Source: an uncultured Odoribacter sp. (GTDB lineage: Bacteria > Bacteroidota > Bacteroidia > Bacteroidales > Marinifilaceae). From it: 26,033 nucleotides of DNA. This document shows, piece after piece, positions 1-7,719 of the stretch; within the stretch, counting starts at the first letter, position 1; every line of letters begins with the position of its first letter. The stretch spans positions 1 through 26,033 of the forward strand of contig CAJJNP010000027.1 in assembly GCA_905193145.1 (NCBI GenBank), given 5' to 3'. The notes beneath the pieces were generated by a model that saw nothing but the letters and a program-made list of their open reading frames with translations, was not told where the DNA came from and searched no databases. Both the position numbers and the translations under genes were made by a program.

Positions 1-141
1 CAAGGTGGACTTACCACTGCCGGAAGTACCAACGATGGCAACAAACTCTCCCTCTTTTATATCCAGATTCACATGATTCAATGCAACCGTTTCTACTTCA
101 GAAGTACGGAACACCTTACTAATGTTTTCAATTTGTATCAT
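1..141 (-). CDS. ABC transporter ATP-binding protein, MacB/LolD type (partial, N-terminus only)
   Basis: Only the first 47 codons are inside the window; the gene runs off the left edge. The frame opens with MIQIENISKVFRT and reaches an intact Walker A motif, GTSGSGKST, near residue 40. The segment between (alternating TVALNHVNLDIKEGEFVAI) is the usual N-terminus of MacB/LolD-family ATPases, which pair with FtsX-like permeases for efflux or lipoprotein export at the inner membrane. The start at 141 is the only ATG that fits the family. A 38-codon permease-like remnant ends 26 bp upstream in the same direction, and a sigma-54-like motif and tandem palindromes lie further upstream. Family assignment is firm for the ATPase; the substrate cannot be told. 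Confidence 0.85.
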   Translation of the reverse strand, partial: MIQIENISKVFRTSEVETVALNHVNLDIKEGEFVAIVGTSGSGKSTL

Positions 142-167
142 ACTGTTTTTTTATTTATAGGTTTTTA

Positions 168-284
168 TTATTCACTTTTTATACTATTTACAGGAGCTCG
201 ATTGGCAATATTCCATACTTCATAACCACACTCGACAGAATAATCAAAGAGCAACGTTTGAATCACATAATAAAATTGTCTCAT
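168..284 (-). pseudogene. Probable remnant of an FtsX-type ABC permease, both ends joined in frame
   Basis: A 38-codon frame reads from ATG at 284 to TAA at 168-170 and ends 26 bp before the ABC ATPase start. Its first dozen residues, MRQFYYVIQTLL, look like the N-terminus of Bacteroides FtsX/MacB-like permeases, which are normally around 400-800 residues. Its last residues, WNIANRAPVNSIKSE, look like the C-terminal tail of the same family (W-x-A-A-x-x-x-P-V-x-x-I-K-x-E). The middle, including all membrane segments, is absent. My reading is an internal in-frame deletion of a permease gene that once preceded the ATPase. The similarity is from memory of the family and not from a search. Alternatives are a genuine small protein or a chance frame. 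A promoter-like TAACTTTG lies at 295-302 but would leave almost no leader. Confidence 0.45.
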
Positions 285-426
285 ATATATCTTACAAAGT
301 TAATTGTTCTTTTTTAGAAATAGAGAAGAAACGTTTCACAACGTCCCTCCTCCACCGGCTTATACATGAAGCCAGTTAATCTTAAAGAAATCATATTAAT
401 TGTTTATATTCCATTGCTTGCTTTAA

Positions 427-442
427 AACAGAAAACATGCCA
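427..442 (-). promoter_or_regulatory. Candidate sigma-54 promoter reading toward the ABC genes
   Basis: On the minus strand the sequence is TGGCATGTTTTCTGTT. The -24 part (TGGCA) fits the sigma-54 consensus TGGCAC-N5-TTGC. The -12 part is CTGTT instead of TTGCA, so the usually essential GC is GT. The predicted start near 418 would give a leader of about 130 nt to the ATG at 284. The tandem palindromes at 499-535 would fall roughly 80-117 bp upstream, where a sigma-54 activator normally binds. The motif match is imperfect, so this is a suggestion supported mainly by geometry and by the neighbouring NtrC-type regulator. Confidence 0.3.
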
Positions 443-498
443 GAAACAGGAATTTTCTCATTTTCAAAAAGATATAAAATCGTAGACTTTAGCAGAGT

Positions 499-535
499 GT
501 CTAATAATTAGACAACACCCGTCTAATTATTAGAC
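499..535. promoter_or_regulatory. Tandem 15-bp palindromic operator in the divergent intergenic region
   Basis: Two copies of the perfect palindrome GTCTAATWATTAGAC lie at 499-513 and 521-535. They are separated by 7 bp, so the starts are 22 bp apart, about two helical turns on one face of the DNA. The pair lies between the divergently transcribed ABC genes and the phosphoesterase gene. This is the usual form of an enhancer bound cooperatively by a dimeric NtrC-type activator, and one is encoded at 2190-3530. The sequence structure is certain; which protein binds is inferred. Confidence 0.75.
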
Positions 536-583
536 AATACTTCTGCAATATTGTTCCATAACTCTGAATCGGAAAAAAAGAAC

Positions 584-614
584 ATTGCCCATACGTTTGA
601 AAACTATATCTTTG
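584..614 (+). promoter_or_regulatory. Bacteroides-type promoter of the phosphoesterase gene
   Basis: A -33-like ATTG (584-587) is followed after 19 bp by TATCTTTG (607-614), an exact TAnnTTTG -7 element. Transcription would begin around 620, leaving a leader of about 28 nt to the ATG at 648. The tandem palindromes lie just upstream. Confidence 0.6.
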
Positions 615-647
615 CCGAGAGTTTTCAATAAATAAACGAAGTAGATT

Positions 648-1454
648 ATGAAAAGAAAGAATATGAATGCCTTTCTGGCTTGTCTGTTCCTGTTTTCCGG
701 ATGCGATATAATAGATTACCATCCCTATGATGTACGTATCAAAGGAGAAACGGATATCAATGCCAAAAACATTGAAAAAATAGAAGCCAACTGTAAAGGC
801 AAAACTACCATCCGGTTCGTTGCTATGGGAGATTCGCAACGTTGGTATGATGAAACGGAAAAGTGCATAAACTCCATCAATGAAATGGAAGATATCGATT
901 TTGTACTTCACGGAGGAGATGTAAGTGACTTCGGCCTTACTGATGAGTTCTTGTGGCAACGAGACATTATGAACGGTCTGAAAGTACCCTATGTCGTTCT
1001 GTTGGGTAATCACGATTGCTTGGGAACCGGTAAAGACACTTACATGAAAGTATTCGGACCGACCAATTTCGTTTTCATTGCAGGAAATGTAAAATTCGTC
1101 TGTTTGAATACCAATGCACTGGAATTTGACTATTCCGAGCCCATCCCGGATTTTAACTTTATCGAGAAACAATGGACAGAACGGCAGGATGAATTTGAGA
1201 AGACAGTTGTAGCCATGCATGGCCGTCCGGGATCGGATGTATTCAACAATAATGTATCTAAAGTATTCCAACGTTACATTACCCAATATCCCGGACTTCA
1301 ATTCTGCATCAATGCGCACGACCATAGATCTACCGCAGATGATCTTTTTGAAGACGGCATCATCTATTACGGAAGCGACTGCATGAAACACCGCAGTTAC
1401 CTACTATTTACCATAACCCCCGATAACTATACCTATGAAGTGGTCTATTTTTAA
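648..1454 (+). CDS. Lipoprotein calcineurin-like metallophosphoesterase
   Basis: A 268-residue protein with a lipoprotein signal peptide: a short basic start, a hydrophobic stretch and the lipobox LFSGC, placing the lipidated Cys at residue 19. It is therefore probably anchored in the outer or inner membrane, facing the periplasm. The metallophosphatase motifs appear in order: GDSQ (a variant of the usual D-x-H, with Gln replacing His), GGDVSD, GNHDC, a histidine in MHGRPG, and AHDH. The reaction is probably phosphoester hydrolysis at a two-metal site; the substrate is unknown. The Asp-x-Gln at the first motif may change metal binding. The 3' end overlaps the next gene by 20 bp, so they are probably co-expressed. 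A good promoter lies at 584-614. Confidence 0.8.
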   Translation: MKRKNMNAFLACLFLFSGCDIIDYHPYDVRIKGETDINAKNIEKIEANCKGKTTIRFVAMGDSQRWYDETEKCINSINEMEDIDFVLHGGDVSDFGLTDEFLWQRDIMNGLKVPYVVLLGNHDCLGTGKDTYMKVFGPTNFVFIAGNVKFVCLNTNALEFDYSEPIPDFNFIEKQWTERQDEFEKTVVAMHGRPGSDVFNNNVSKVFQRYITQYPGLQFCINAHDHRSTADDLFEDGIIYYGSDCMKHRSYLLFTITPDNYTYEVVYF

Positions 1455-2097
1455 ATATGCTCTCTGTGCAGGACTGATGCTTATATGGTTCAGCCCTGAA
1501 GTTTCCGCCCAACAAGCACCGGCCGAACTAAACAGCAAATATGACAAACGCGTTCACCGTTATCGCAGAAACTGGGAGAAACTGATTCCGACACATACCA
1601 AAATCCAGTTTGCCGGAAATATGGGATTGCTTTCTTTCGGCACCGGATGGGATTACGGAAAAAAGAACCAATGGGAAACAGATATTTTCTTCGGTTTCGT
1701 TCCTAAATATGACTCCAAACGCGCCAAAGCTACCATGACATTAAAACAAAACTACCTGCCATGGAGTTTACATTTAGGAAAAGGTTTCTCCACCGAACCA
1801 CTAACCTGCGGTCTCTATTTCAATACCGTATTCGGCAATGAGTTTTGGGTTCGCGAACCGGACAGATATCCGAAAGGGTATTATAATTTCTCCAGTAAGA
1901 TACGTTCGCATATTTTCTTAGGACAACGATTAACTTATGACATCGACCCTAAACAACGACATACAGCAAAAGCAATCACCGTATTTTACGAGCTAAGTAC
2001 CTGCGACTTATACCTGATAAGCGCCGTTACCAACCGTTACCTCCGACCAAGAGACTATCTAAGCCTTTCCTTCGGGTTGAAACTTCAACTCTTTTAG
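1435..2097 (+). CDS. Predicted secreted outer-membrane beta-barrel-like protein, function unknown
   Basis: A 220-residue protein with a signal peptide (hydrophobic stretch about residues 6-22, cleavage likely after VSA-QQ). After a short basic linker, the body is made of alternating aromatic and polar stretches with frequent Gly, Tyr and Phe, ending in Phe (LKLQLF). This pattern suits a small outer-membrane beta-barrel. I do not recognise a named family. The ATG lies inside the end of the phosphoesterase gene (20-bp overlap), which suggests coupled translation and a shared function at the cell envelope. The stop is TAG, and a strong hairpin follows at 2108-2150. Confidence 0.65.
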   Translation: MKWSIFKYALCAGLMLIWFSPEVSAQQAPAELNSKYDKRVHRYRRNWEKLIPTHTKIQFAGNMGLLSFGTGWDYGKKNQWETDIFFGFVPKYDSKRAKATMTLKQNYLPWSLHLGKGFSTEPLTCGLYFNTVFGNEFWVREPDRYPKGYYNFSSKIRSHIFLGQRLTYDIDPKQRHTAKAITVFYELSTCDLYLISAVTNRYLRPRDYLSLSFGLKLQLF

Positions 2098-2107
2098 TGA
2101 CGAGGAG

Positions 2108-2150
2108 TAGTGATTGGTGATTAGCGGCCGGCACTAATCACTTATCACTA
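2108..2150. terminator. Inverted repeat, probable terminator after the envelope gene pair
   Basis: Two 17-bp arms (2108-2124 and 2134-2150) match at 15 of 17 positions around a GC-rich loop, CGGCCGGCA. Each arm consists of GTGATTRG-like units, so direct and inverted repetition are combined. It starts 10 bp after the stop at 2097 and is followed by an AT-rich run. It resembles dispersed intergenic hairpins common in Bacteroides. It probably ends the upstream transcript. Confidence 0.6.
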
Positions 2151-2158
2151 ATTATTAT

Positions 2159-2166
2159 TATCTTTG
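2159..2166 (+). promoter_or_regulatory. -7 element TATCTTTG of the two-component operon
   Basis: An exact TAnnTTTG match lies 24 bp before the ATG at 2190, identical to the element upstream of the phosphoesterase gene. No clear -33 TTTG is present at the expected distance. Confidence 0.45.
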
Positions 2167-2189
2167 TTCCCGTATTAACTTCCAAACTT

Positions 2190-3530
2190 ATGAACAAACA
2201 GGGAACTATTCTTATTGTCGATGACAATAAAGGGGTACTGACAGCTGTCCAGCTACTCCTCAAAAACTATTTCACAAAAGTCATCACACTCGCTTCTCCC
2301 GTTACCCTGCCGGCAGTGCTACGCGAAGAAGTACCGGAAGTGGTTCTTCTCGATATGAATTTTACTTCCGGTATCAATAATGGCAATGAAGGTCTTTTCT
2401 GGTTGCACGAAATTAAAAAACTACGCCCTGCTCTCCCTGTCGTACTTTTCACTGCATATGCCGATATCGATCTTGCCGTACGGGGCATCAAAGAGGGAGC
2501 TACGGATTTTATCGTAAAACCCTGGGATAACCAAAAACTTGTCGAAACATTGCAGACTGCCGTTACCCATACCAAAAATAGAAAGAAGAAGAGTACAAAT
2601 GAAGAAAAAACATCCGGTTCTTCCATGTATTGGGGGGCAAGTAACGCCATGCAACAACTTCGCCAACTTATCGAGAAAGTAGCCATCACCGATGCCAATA
2701 TACTCATTACAGGTGAAAACGGTACAGGAAAAGAAATGCTGGCAAGAGAAATACATGCTCTGTCTTCCCGAAAACAAGCAGAAATGGTAGCAGTCGATAT
2801 GGGAGCCATCACGGAATCTTTATTCGAAAGCGAGCTATTCGGCCATGTGAAAGGCTCCTTCACCGATGCCCATGCCGACCGGATAGGAAAATTCGAAGCA
2901 GCCAACCGCAGCACCCTCTTTCTGGATGAGATAGGAAATCTCCCCTATCATCTGCAAGCCAAACTACTGACCGCCATCCAACGACGAAGTATCGTTCGTG
3001 TAGGAAGCAATGAACCACTGCCGATAAACATACGCCTTATCTGTGCTACCAACCGCAACCTTCAGGAAATGGTAGACCGGAACGAATTCCGTGAAGACCT
3101 ACTCTACCGTATCAATACCATTCATGTCGAGATTCCCCCTTTACGCGAACGGAAAGAAGATATCGTACCTCTGGCCGAACGTTTCATTACCCGTTTTTGC
3201 AAACAGTATGATAAAGCACCGATCAACCTTAGCCCGTCAGCCAAAGAAAAGCTGATTGCCCATCCTTGGTACGGGAATATCCGTGAATTGGAACATGCCA
3301 TTGAAAAAGCAGTCATCATTAATGACGGAACCCTCATTCCCGCAGAGTTATTCCAGCTTCCCCGCCGTACAGAAATGCCCGATACCGCCGCATCGACTCT
3401 TGAAGAAATGGAAATGAGAATGATTCAAAAAGCTCTTGAAAAATGTAATGGAAATCTTTCTGCCGTAGCCACACAGTTAGGTATCACCCGGCAAACCTTA
3501 TACAACAAAATGAAAAAGTTCGGTCTATGA
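2190..3530 (+). CDS. Sigma-54-dependent NtrC-family response regulator
   Basis: A 446-residue cytoplasmic transcription activator with the three usual domains. The receiver domain (about 1-125) has the acidic pair D11-D12, phospho-acceptor D55 in VLLDMN, and a Lys in VKPWD. The AAA+ domain (about 145-375) has Walker A GENGTGKE and Walker B LFLDEIGN. The Fis-type helix-turn-helix (about 405-446) contains GNLSAVATQLGITRQTLYNK. The sigma-54 contact loop reads GSFTDA where the consensus is GAFTGA. The 3' end overlaps the kinase gene by 4 bp (ATGA), so the pair is translationally coupled. A plausible target is the palindromic enhancer at 499-535 that faces the ABC transporter genes. Domain calls are firm; the target is inferred. 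Confidence 0.93.
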   Translation: MNKQGTILIVDDNKGVLTAVQLLLKNYFTKVITLASPVTLPAVLREEVPEVVLLDMNFTSGINNGNEGLFWLHEIKKLRPALPVVLFTAYADIDLAVRGIKEGATDFIVKPWDNQKLVETLQTAVTHTKNRKKKSTNEEKTSGSSMYWGASNAMQQLRQLIEKVAITDANILITGENGTGKEMLAREIHALSSRKQAEMVAVDMGAITESLFESELFGHVKGSFTDAHADRIGKFEAANRSTLFLDEIGNLPYHLQAKLLTAIQRRSIVRVGSNEPLPINIRLICATNRNLQEMVDRNEFREDLLYRINTIHVEIPPLRERKEDIVPLAERFITRFCKQYDKAPINLSPSAKEKLIAHPWYGNIRELEHAIEKAVIINDGTLIPAELFQLPRRTEMPDTAASTLEEMEMRMIQKALEKCNGNLSAVATQLGITRQTLYNKMKKFGL

Positions 3531-4840
3531 ACTCCATATCCAAATTATTAGTAAACCGATATTGGTTTCGCCTCCTGCTGAGTATCTGCCTGAGTGTAAC
3601 CGCAACTTTATTCGGAGTGAATGGAAACTTTTTCTGGATGGGGCTGAGCATAGGTGCATTGGTCATCAGCATCTGGTGGCAATTACGTCTCTACCGACAT
3701 CATACCCGCCAAGTACTCTTCATGATCAACGCACTCGAAAACAACGACAACGCTTTCCACTTTCCCGAAGACCAGGATACAATAGAAAACCGGCAAATAA
3801 ATCATGCCCTCAACCGGGTAGGTCATATGCTATACAATGTAAAAGCAGAAACGGCCCAGCAAGAAAAATATTACGAACTTATACTTAATTGTGTCAATAC
3901 CGGATTGCTGGTTCTCAGTGACAGTGGTGCCGTTTATCAAAAAAACAATGAAGCTCTCCATTTACTCGGACTCAATATATTCACACATATACGACAACTC
4001 AGCCGCATCGATACCGGCCTTATGGAGCTTATCTCTTCTTGCCAGGCCGGAGATAAGCTTCAAACTACTTTCACCAATGAACGGGAAACGATCAACCTGT
4101 CCATCCGTGTATCGGATATAACAGTAAGGAAAGAACATCTTCGTATTCTGGCTCTCAACGATATACATACCGAATTGGATGAAAAGGAAATCGACTCCTG
4201 GATCAGACTGACCCGCGTACTGACTCATGAAATCATGAATTCCGTTACTCCGATCACATCACTCAGTGATACGCTACTCTCCCTCTCCAATACAAAAGAC
4301 GAAGAGATACGCAACGGGCTGCAAACAATCAGTGCCACCGGAAAAGGACTGCTCTCTTTTGTAGAATCCTACCGTCGTTTCACCCGTATCCCGTCTCCGG
4401 AACCTTCTTTATTTTATGTCAAAGCCTTTATCGAACGAATGGTGGAACTGGGTAAACATCAAAATCCGGATGGAAACATAACGTTCCAAATAAATATTTC
4501 ACCGGCCGATCTGATCTTATATGCCGATGAAAATCTAATTTCTCAGGTTGTCATCAATTTGCTAAAAAACGCAATACAAGCAATAGGCAATCAGCCCGAT
4601 GGATGCATCTCCATTCACGCTTACTGCAATGAATCGGAAGAGATTATGATAGAAATCAGAAATAATGGCCCTGTCATTCCGCCGGAAGTAGCCGAACATA
4701 TATTCATCCCTTTCTTCACTACCAAAGAAGGAGGAAGCGGAATCGGTCTTAGCATATCAAGACAAATCATGCGTCTGTCCGGAGGAAACATCACTCTATT
4801 CCCGGGGAAGGAGACAAAATTCGTATTGAAGTTCAAATAG
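3527..4840 (+). CDS. Membrane sensor histidine kinase, partner of the NtrC-type regulator
   Basis: A 437-residue kinase. Two hydrophobic segments near residues 12-30 and 35-52 form a hairpin with almost no periplasmic loop, so sensing is probably in the membrane or cytoplasm. A middle region (about 100-210) has PAS-like character. The H box LTHEIMNSVTPIT gives the phosphorylated His at about residue 234. The N box (VINLLKNAIQA) and G box (GGSGIGLSISRQ) define the ATPase domain, which reaches the C-terminus. There is no fused receiver. The 4-bp overlap with the regulator gene implies a cognate pair. The stop is TAG. The signal is unknown; the neighbouring efflux-type ABC genes and envelope proteins suggest envelope or toxic-compound sensing. 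Confidence 0.92.
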   Translation: MNSISKLLVNRYWFRLLLSICLSVTATLFGVNGNFFWMGLSIGALVISIWWQLRLYRHHTRQVLFMINALENNDNAFHFPEDQDTIENRQINHALNRVGHMLYNVKAETAQQEKYYELILNCVNTGLLVLSDSGAVYQKNNEALHLLGLNIFTHIRQLSRIDTGLMELISSCQAGDKLQTTFTNERETINLSIRVSDITVRKEHLRILALNDIHTELDEKEIDSWIRLTRVLTHEIMNSVTPITSLSDTLLSLSNTKDEEIRNGLQTISATGKGLLSFVESYRRFTRIPSPEPSLFYVKAFIERMVELGKHQNPDGNITFQINISPADLILYADENLISQVVINLLKNAIQAIGNQPDGCISIHAYCNESEEIMIEIRNNGPVIPPEVAEHIFIPFFTTKEGGSGIGLSISRQIMRLSGGNITLFPGKETKFVLKFK

Positions 4841-4916
4841 AACTCAATCAAAACGGTATTCAAACAAAAAAGATCTGCCAACTGTTCTATTTGTACATTA
4901 TTAAATCATATAACTC

Positions 4917-5582
4917 ATGACATCACTTATCAACAATCCGCTATTCAGTGGTATTTCTGCCGAAGTACTTTCCGATAATCTCAAGGATGTTAATTACCAT
5001 ACTAAGGTTTACCGGAAAGGAGACATTCTTGCCCGGCAAGGAGATATCTGTAACCGCCTTGTCATCCTTACTAAAGGAAGTGTACGCGGAGAAATGATCG
5101 ACGATTCCGGACGTTTGATTAAAGTTGAAGACATTACCGCCCCAAGAGCTATCGCTCCGCTTTTCCTTTTTGGAAACGAAAACCGTTATCCGGTCGAAGT
5201 CACGGCCAACGAAGCAACCGAAGTAATCGAAATACCCAAAACGAGTGTATTAATGTTGTTCAGAAAAAACGAGAGATTTCTGGAAAACTACATGAATCTA
5301 TCTGCCAACTATGCCCATACTCTTTCAGACAAACTCTTCTTCATGTCTTTTAAAACGATCCGACAAAAGTTAGCTTCATATCTGCTTCGTCTGTCCGGAC
5401 AACAACAAAGCGAACAAATTACCCTCGATCGTTCTCAACAACAGCTAAGCGATTATTTCGGAGTATCACGCCCTTCACTGGCACGAGAACTGGCTCATAT
5501 GCAAGAAGACCGGTTAATTACGGTTGACCGCAAACAGATAACCATCCTCCGTAAGCAGGAACTAATCCGGTTGATTCAATAG
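4917..5582 (+). CDS. Crp/Fnr-family transcription regulator, probably HcpR-like
   Basis: A 221-residue protein with an N-terminal cyclic-nucleotide-binding-like beta-roll (about 15-120), a long dimer helix (about 120-150) and a C-terminal winged helix. The recognition part is QQQLSDYFGVSRPSLARELA, about residues 170-190. Only one Cys is visible (GDIC), so a Fnr-type Fe-S cluster is unlikely. The known HcpR of Porphyromonas, a regulator of hcp in nitrosative stress, is a heme protein of this family. The gene lies directly upstream of hcp in the same direction but 408 bp away, with a matching palindrome at 5911-5926, so it probably activates hcp. The HcpR identity rests on this context and family knowledge. 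Confidence 0.85.
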   Translation: MTSLINNPLFSGISAEVLSDNLKDVNYHTKVYRKGDILARQGDICNRLVILTKGSVRGEMIDDSGRLIKVEDITAPRAIAPLFLFGNENRYPVEVTANEATEVIEIPKTSVLMLFRKNERFLENYMNLSANYAHTLSDKLFFMSFKTIRQKLASYLLRLSGQQQSEQITLDRSQQQLSDYFGVSRPSLARELAHMQEDRLITVDRKQITILRKQELIRLIQ

Positions 5583-5910
5583 ACACCTCTTGCACAGGAA
5601 TATCCTGAACAACACATATTCTCATCTAAAACTGTAAAACCAGAATATTTCCTTTCATATTTAGAGCCAGTTTAATTTTCTCCTTAAGGTTTTATCTGCT
5701 TATTTTGAGTATATTTTCGGTCTGTTTCCCTATTTTTTCACTCGTCAGATAGCCCGCTACCCCCCCCCTCTTAAAAGCAGAAAAACATCCTCAAAAAGAA
5801 CTCTCAAAATAATGCCGAGCAAAATTTAAACAAGCTTATGCTTTCTTATAAAGCTGAATCACTTTACAAACATAGAAACTTAAACAAAATAAAATAAAAA
5901 AATCACGAGT

Positions 5911-5926
5911 TGTAACATTGGTTACA
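5911..5926. promoter_or_regulatory. Crp/Fnr-type operator of hcp
   Basis: TGTAAC-ATTG-GTTACA is a perfect 6-bp inverted repeat with a 4-bp spacer, the architecture of Fnr/Dnr/HcpR boxes. Its centre lies about 43 bp upstream of the start predicted from the -7 element at 5949-5956, the class II activator position. The regulator encoded at 4917-5582 is the obvious candidate. Confidence 0.75.
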
Positions 5927-5948
5927 GAACCGCCTCAAACCATTCCTC

Positions 5949-5956
5949 TACTTTTG
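5949..5956 (+). promoter_or_regulatory. -7 element of hcp
   Basis: TACTTTTG matches TAnnTTTG. No TTTG is found at the -33 position, as expected if the promoter depends on an activator bound at 5911-5926. The leader to the ATG at 5991 would be about 28 nt. Confidence 0.6.
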
Positions 5957-5990
5957 CGTTCAATTAATAACCTATAAATACGTAAAAATT

Positions 5991-7622
5991 ATGAGTATGT
6001 TCTGTTATCAATGCCAAGAAACGGCAAAAGGCACCGGCTGTACGCTAAAAGGGGTCTGTGGAAAAACGTCCGAAGTCGCTAATCTTCAAGACCTTCTGCT
6101 CTTTGTTGTGCGGGGAATCGCCGTATACAATCAAAAATTACGTTGGGAGAAACGCCCTTCCGACGAAGCGGACCGCTTTATTTTTGACGCACTCTTTATC
6201 ACCATTACCAATGCTAATTTCGATAAAGTTGCCATCATCCGTAAAATTAAAGAAGGCTTAACACTGAAACATAAGCTTTCGCAGGAAGTTACTATTGAGA
6301 ATGCTCCCGATGAATGTACTTGGAACGGCAGTGAAGAAGAATTTGAGGAGAAAGCCAAAACGGTCGGAGTACTCCGTACACCGGATGAAGATATTCGTTC
6401 TCTAAAAGAATTAGTACATTATGGTATAAAAGGGATGGCTGCATACGTAGAACATGCTTATAATCTGGGACACGAATCACCGGAGATATTCGCATTCATG
6501 CAACAGGCACTTGCTGAACTGACACGCGATGACATTACGGTCGATCAGCTAATCAGTCTTGTACTTGAAACCGGACGATACGGGGTTTCTGCAATGGCAC
6601 AATTAGATGCAGCCAATACAGAAACTTACGGCAATCCGGAGATTTCAGAAGTAAATATCGGAGTAGGTGAAAATCCGGGTATTCTTATCAGTGGACACGA
6701 TTTAAAAGATCTCGAAGAATTGCTGCAACAAAGCGAAGGTAAAGGTATCGATATTTATACTCACAGTGAAATGCTTCCGGCACATTACTATCCCCAACTT
6801 AAAAAGTACAAACATCTGATCGGTAATTATGGTAACGCCTGGTGGAAGCAAAAAGAAGAATTTGAAAGTTTCAACGGCCCTATACTGTTTACCAGTAATT
6901 GTATTGTTCCTCCCCGTCCGGACGCCAGTTACAAAGATCGTATCTACATCACCGGTGCTTGTGGCCTGGAAGGTGCTACTTACATTCCCGAACCCGAAAA
7001 AGGGAGTCAAAAAGATTTCTCTGCCATCATCGAACATGCCAAACGTTGTCAACCGCCCGTAGCAATAGAAAGTGGTAAAATTGTAGGTGGTTTTGCTCAT
7101 GCACAAGTCATTGCACTGGCAGATCAAGTGGTAGAAGCCGTTAAGAGTGGAGCTATCCGGAAGTTCTTCGTCATGGCCGGATGTGACGGACGCATGAAGA
7201 ACCGCGAATATTATACGGAATTTGCAGAAAAATTACCTAAAGACACGGTTATTCTTACGGCAGGCTGCGCCAAATACCGCTACAACAAACTGCCTTTAGG
7301 AGATATCAACGGCATTCCCCGTGTATTGGATGCAGGACAATGCAATGACAGTTATTCACTGGCAGTCATTGCAATGAAATTGAAAGAGGTATTCGGCCTG
7401 AAAGACATTAATGACTTGCCCATCATATACAATATTGCCTGGTATGAACAGAAAGCAGTTATCGTATTACTTGCTTTATTGTCTTTGGGCGTAAAAAATA
7501 TACACCTTGGTCCTACCTTACCGGCTTTCCTTTCGCCAAATGTTAGAAAAGTACTGGTCGAAAATTTTGGAATTGCCACAATCAGCACTGCAGATGAAGA
7601 TATTATGAAGTTCCTAAGCTGA
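5991..7622 (+). CDS. hcp: Hydroxylamine reductase / hybrid cluster protein, class I
   Basis: A 543-residue cytoplasmic iron-sulfur protein. The N-terminal cluster motif is C5-x2-C8-x8-C17-x5-C23, the class I ([4Fe-4S], Desulfovibrio-like) spacing. The hybrid-cluster ligands are all present: H236, E260, C304, C398, C426, C451, E486 and the nearby K488. They keep a constant offset of 8 from the Desulfovibrio vulgaris residues I recall (H244, E268, C312, C406, C434, C459, E494, K496). The family reduces hydroxylamine and, as shown in enterobacteria, NO; here it probably protects against nitrosative stress. No hcr reductase gene is adjacent. The gene has an activator-type promoter and a strong terminator at 7664-7719, so it is probably monocistronic. 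Confidence 0.97.
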   Translation: MSMFCYQCQETAKGTGCTLKGVCGKTSEVANLQDLLLFVVRGIAVYNQKLRWEKRPSDEADRFIFDALFITITNANFDKVAIIRKIKEGLTLKHKLSQEVTIENAPDECTWNGSEEEFEEKAKTVGVLRTPDEDIRSLKELVHYGIKGMAAYVEHAYNLGHESPEIFAFMQQALAELTRDDITVDQLISLVLETGRYGVSAMAQLDAANTETYGNPEISEVNIGVGENPGILISGHDLKDLEELLQQSEGKGIDIYTHSEMLPAHYYPQLKKYKHLIGNYGNAWWKQKEEFESFNGPILFTSNCIVPPRPDASYKDRIYITGACGLEGATYIPEPEKGSQKDFSAIIEHAKRCQPPVAIESGKIVGGFAHAQVIALADQVVEAVKSGAIRKFFVMAGCDGRMKNREYYTEFAEKLPKDTVILTAGCAKYRYNKLPLGDINGIPRVLDAGQCNDSYSLAVIAMKLKEVFGLKDINDLPIIYNIAWYEQKAVIVLLALLSLGVKNIHLGPTLPAFLSPNVRKVLVENFGIATISTADEDIMKFLS

Positions 7623-7663
7623 TTCCGGTCATGTAAGAAAAAGCCATACAGATTATACAAATA

Positions 7664-7719
7664 TGCGCAGATTGCTATTCCCGTATCCAATGGAAACAGC
7701 ATCTGCGCAATCTTTTTTT
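7664..7719 (+). terminator. Rho-independent terminator of hcp
   Basis: Arms TGCGCAGAT(T)GCT (7664-7676) and AGCATCTGCGCA (7698-7709) pair with one bulge and are followed by ATCTTTTTTT. It stands 42 bp after the hcp stop. Confidence 0.85.

Larger units (their letters stand above)
5583..5990. other. Intergenic region upstream of hcp
   Basis: About 400 bp without a convincing gene. It holds a run of nine C at 5760-5768, AT-rich sequence with no protein-like frame, and at its right end the palindromic operator and -7 element of hcp described separately. Confidence 0.6.

Noticed and set aside
358..375. A second sigma-54-like TGGC...GC on the minus strand.
   Set aside because: The distance between GG and GC is 12 bp in place of the required 10.
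501..1391. A long minus-strand frame opposite the phosphoesterase gene.
   Set aside because: It is antisense to a gene with clear lipobox and metallophosphatase motifs, and its translation shows no domain-like pattern.
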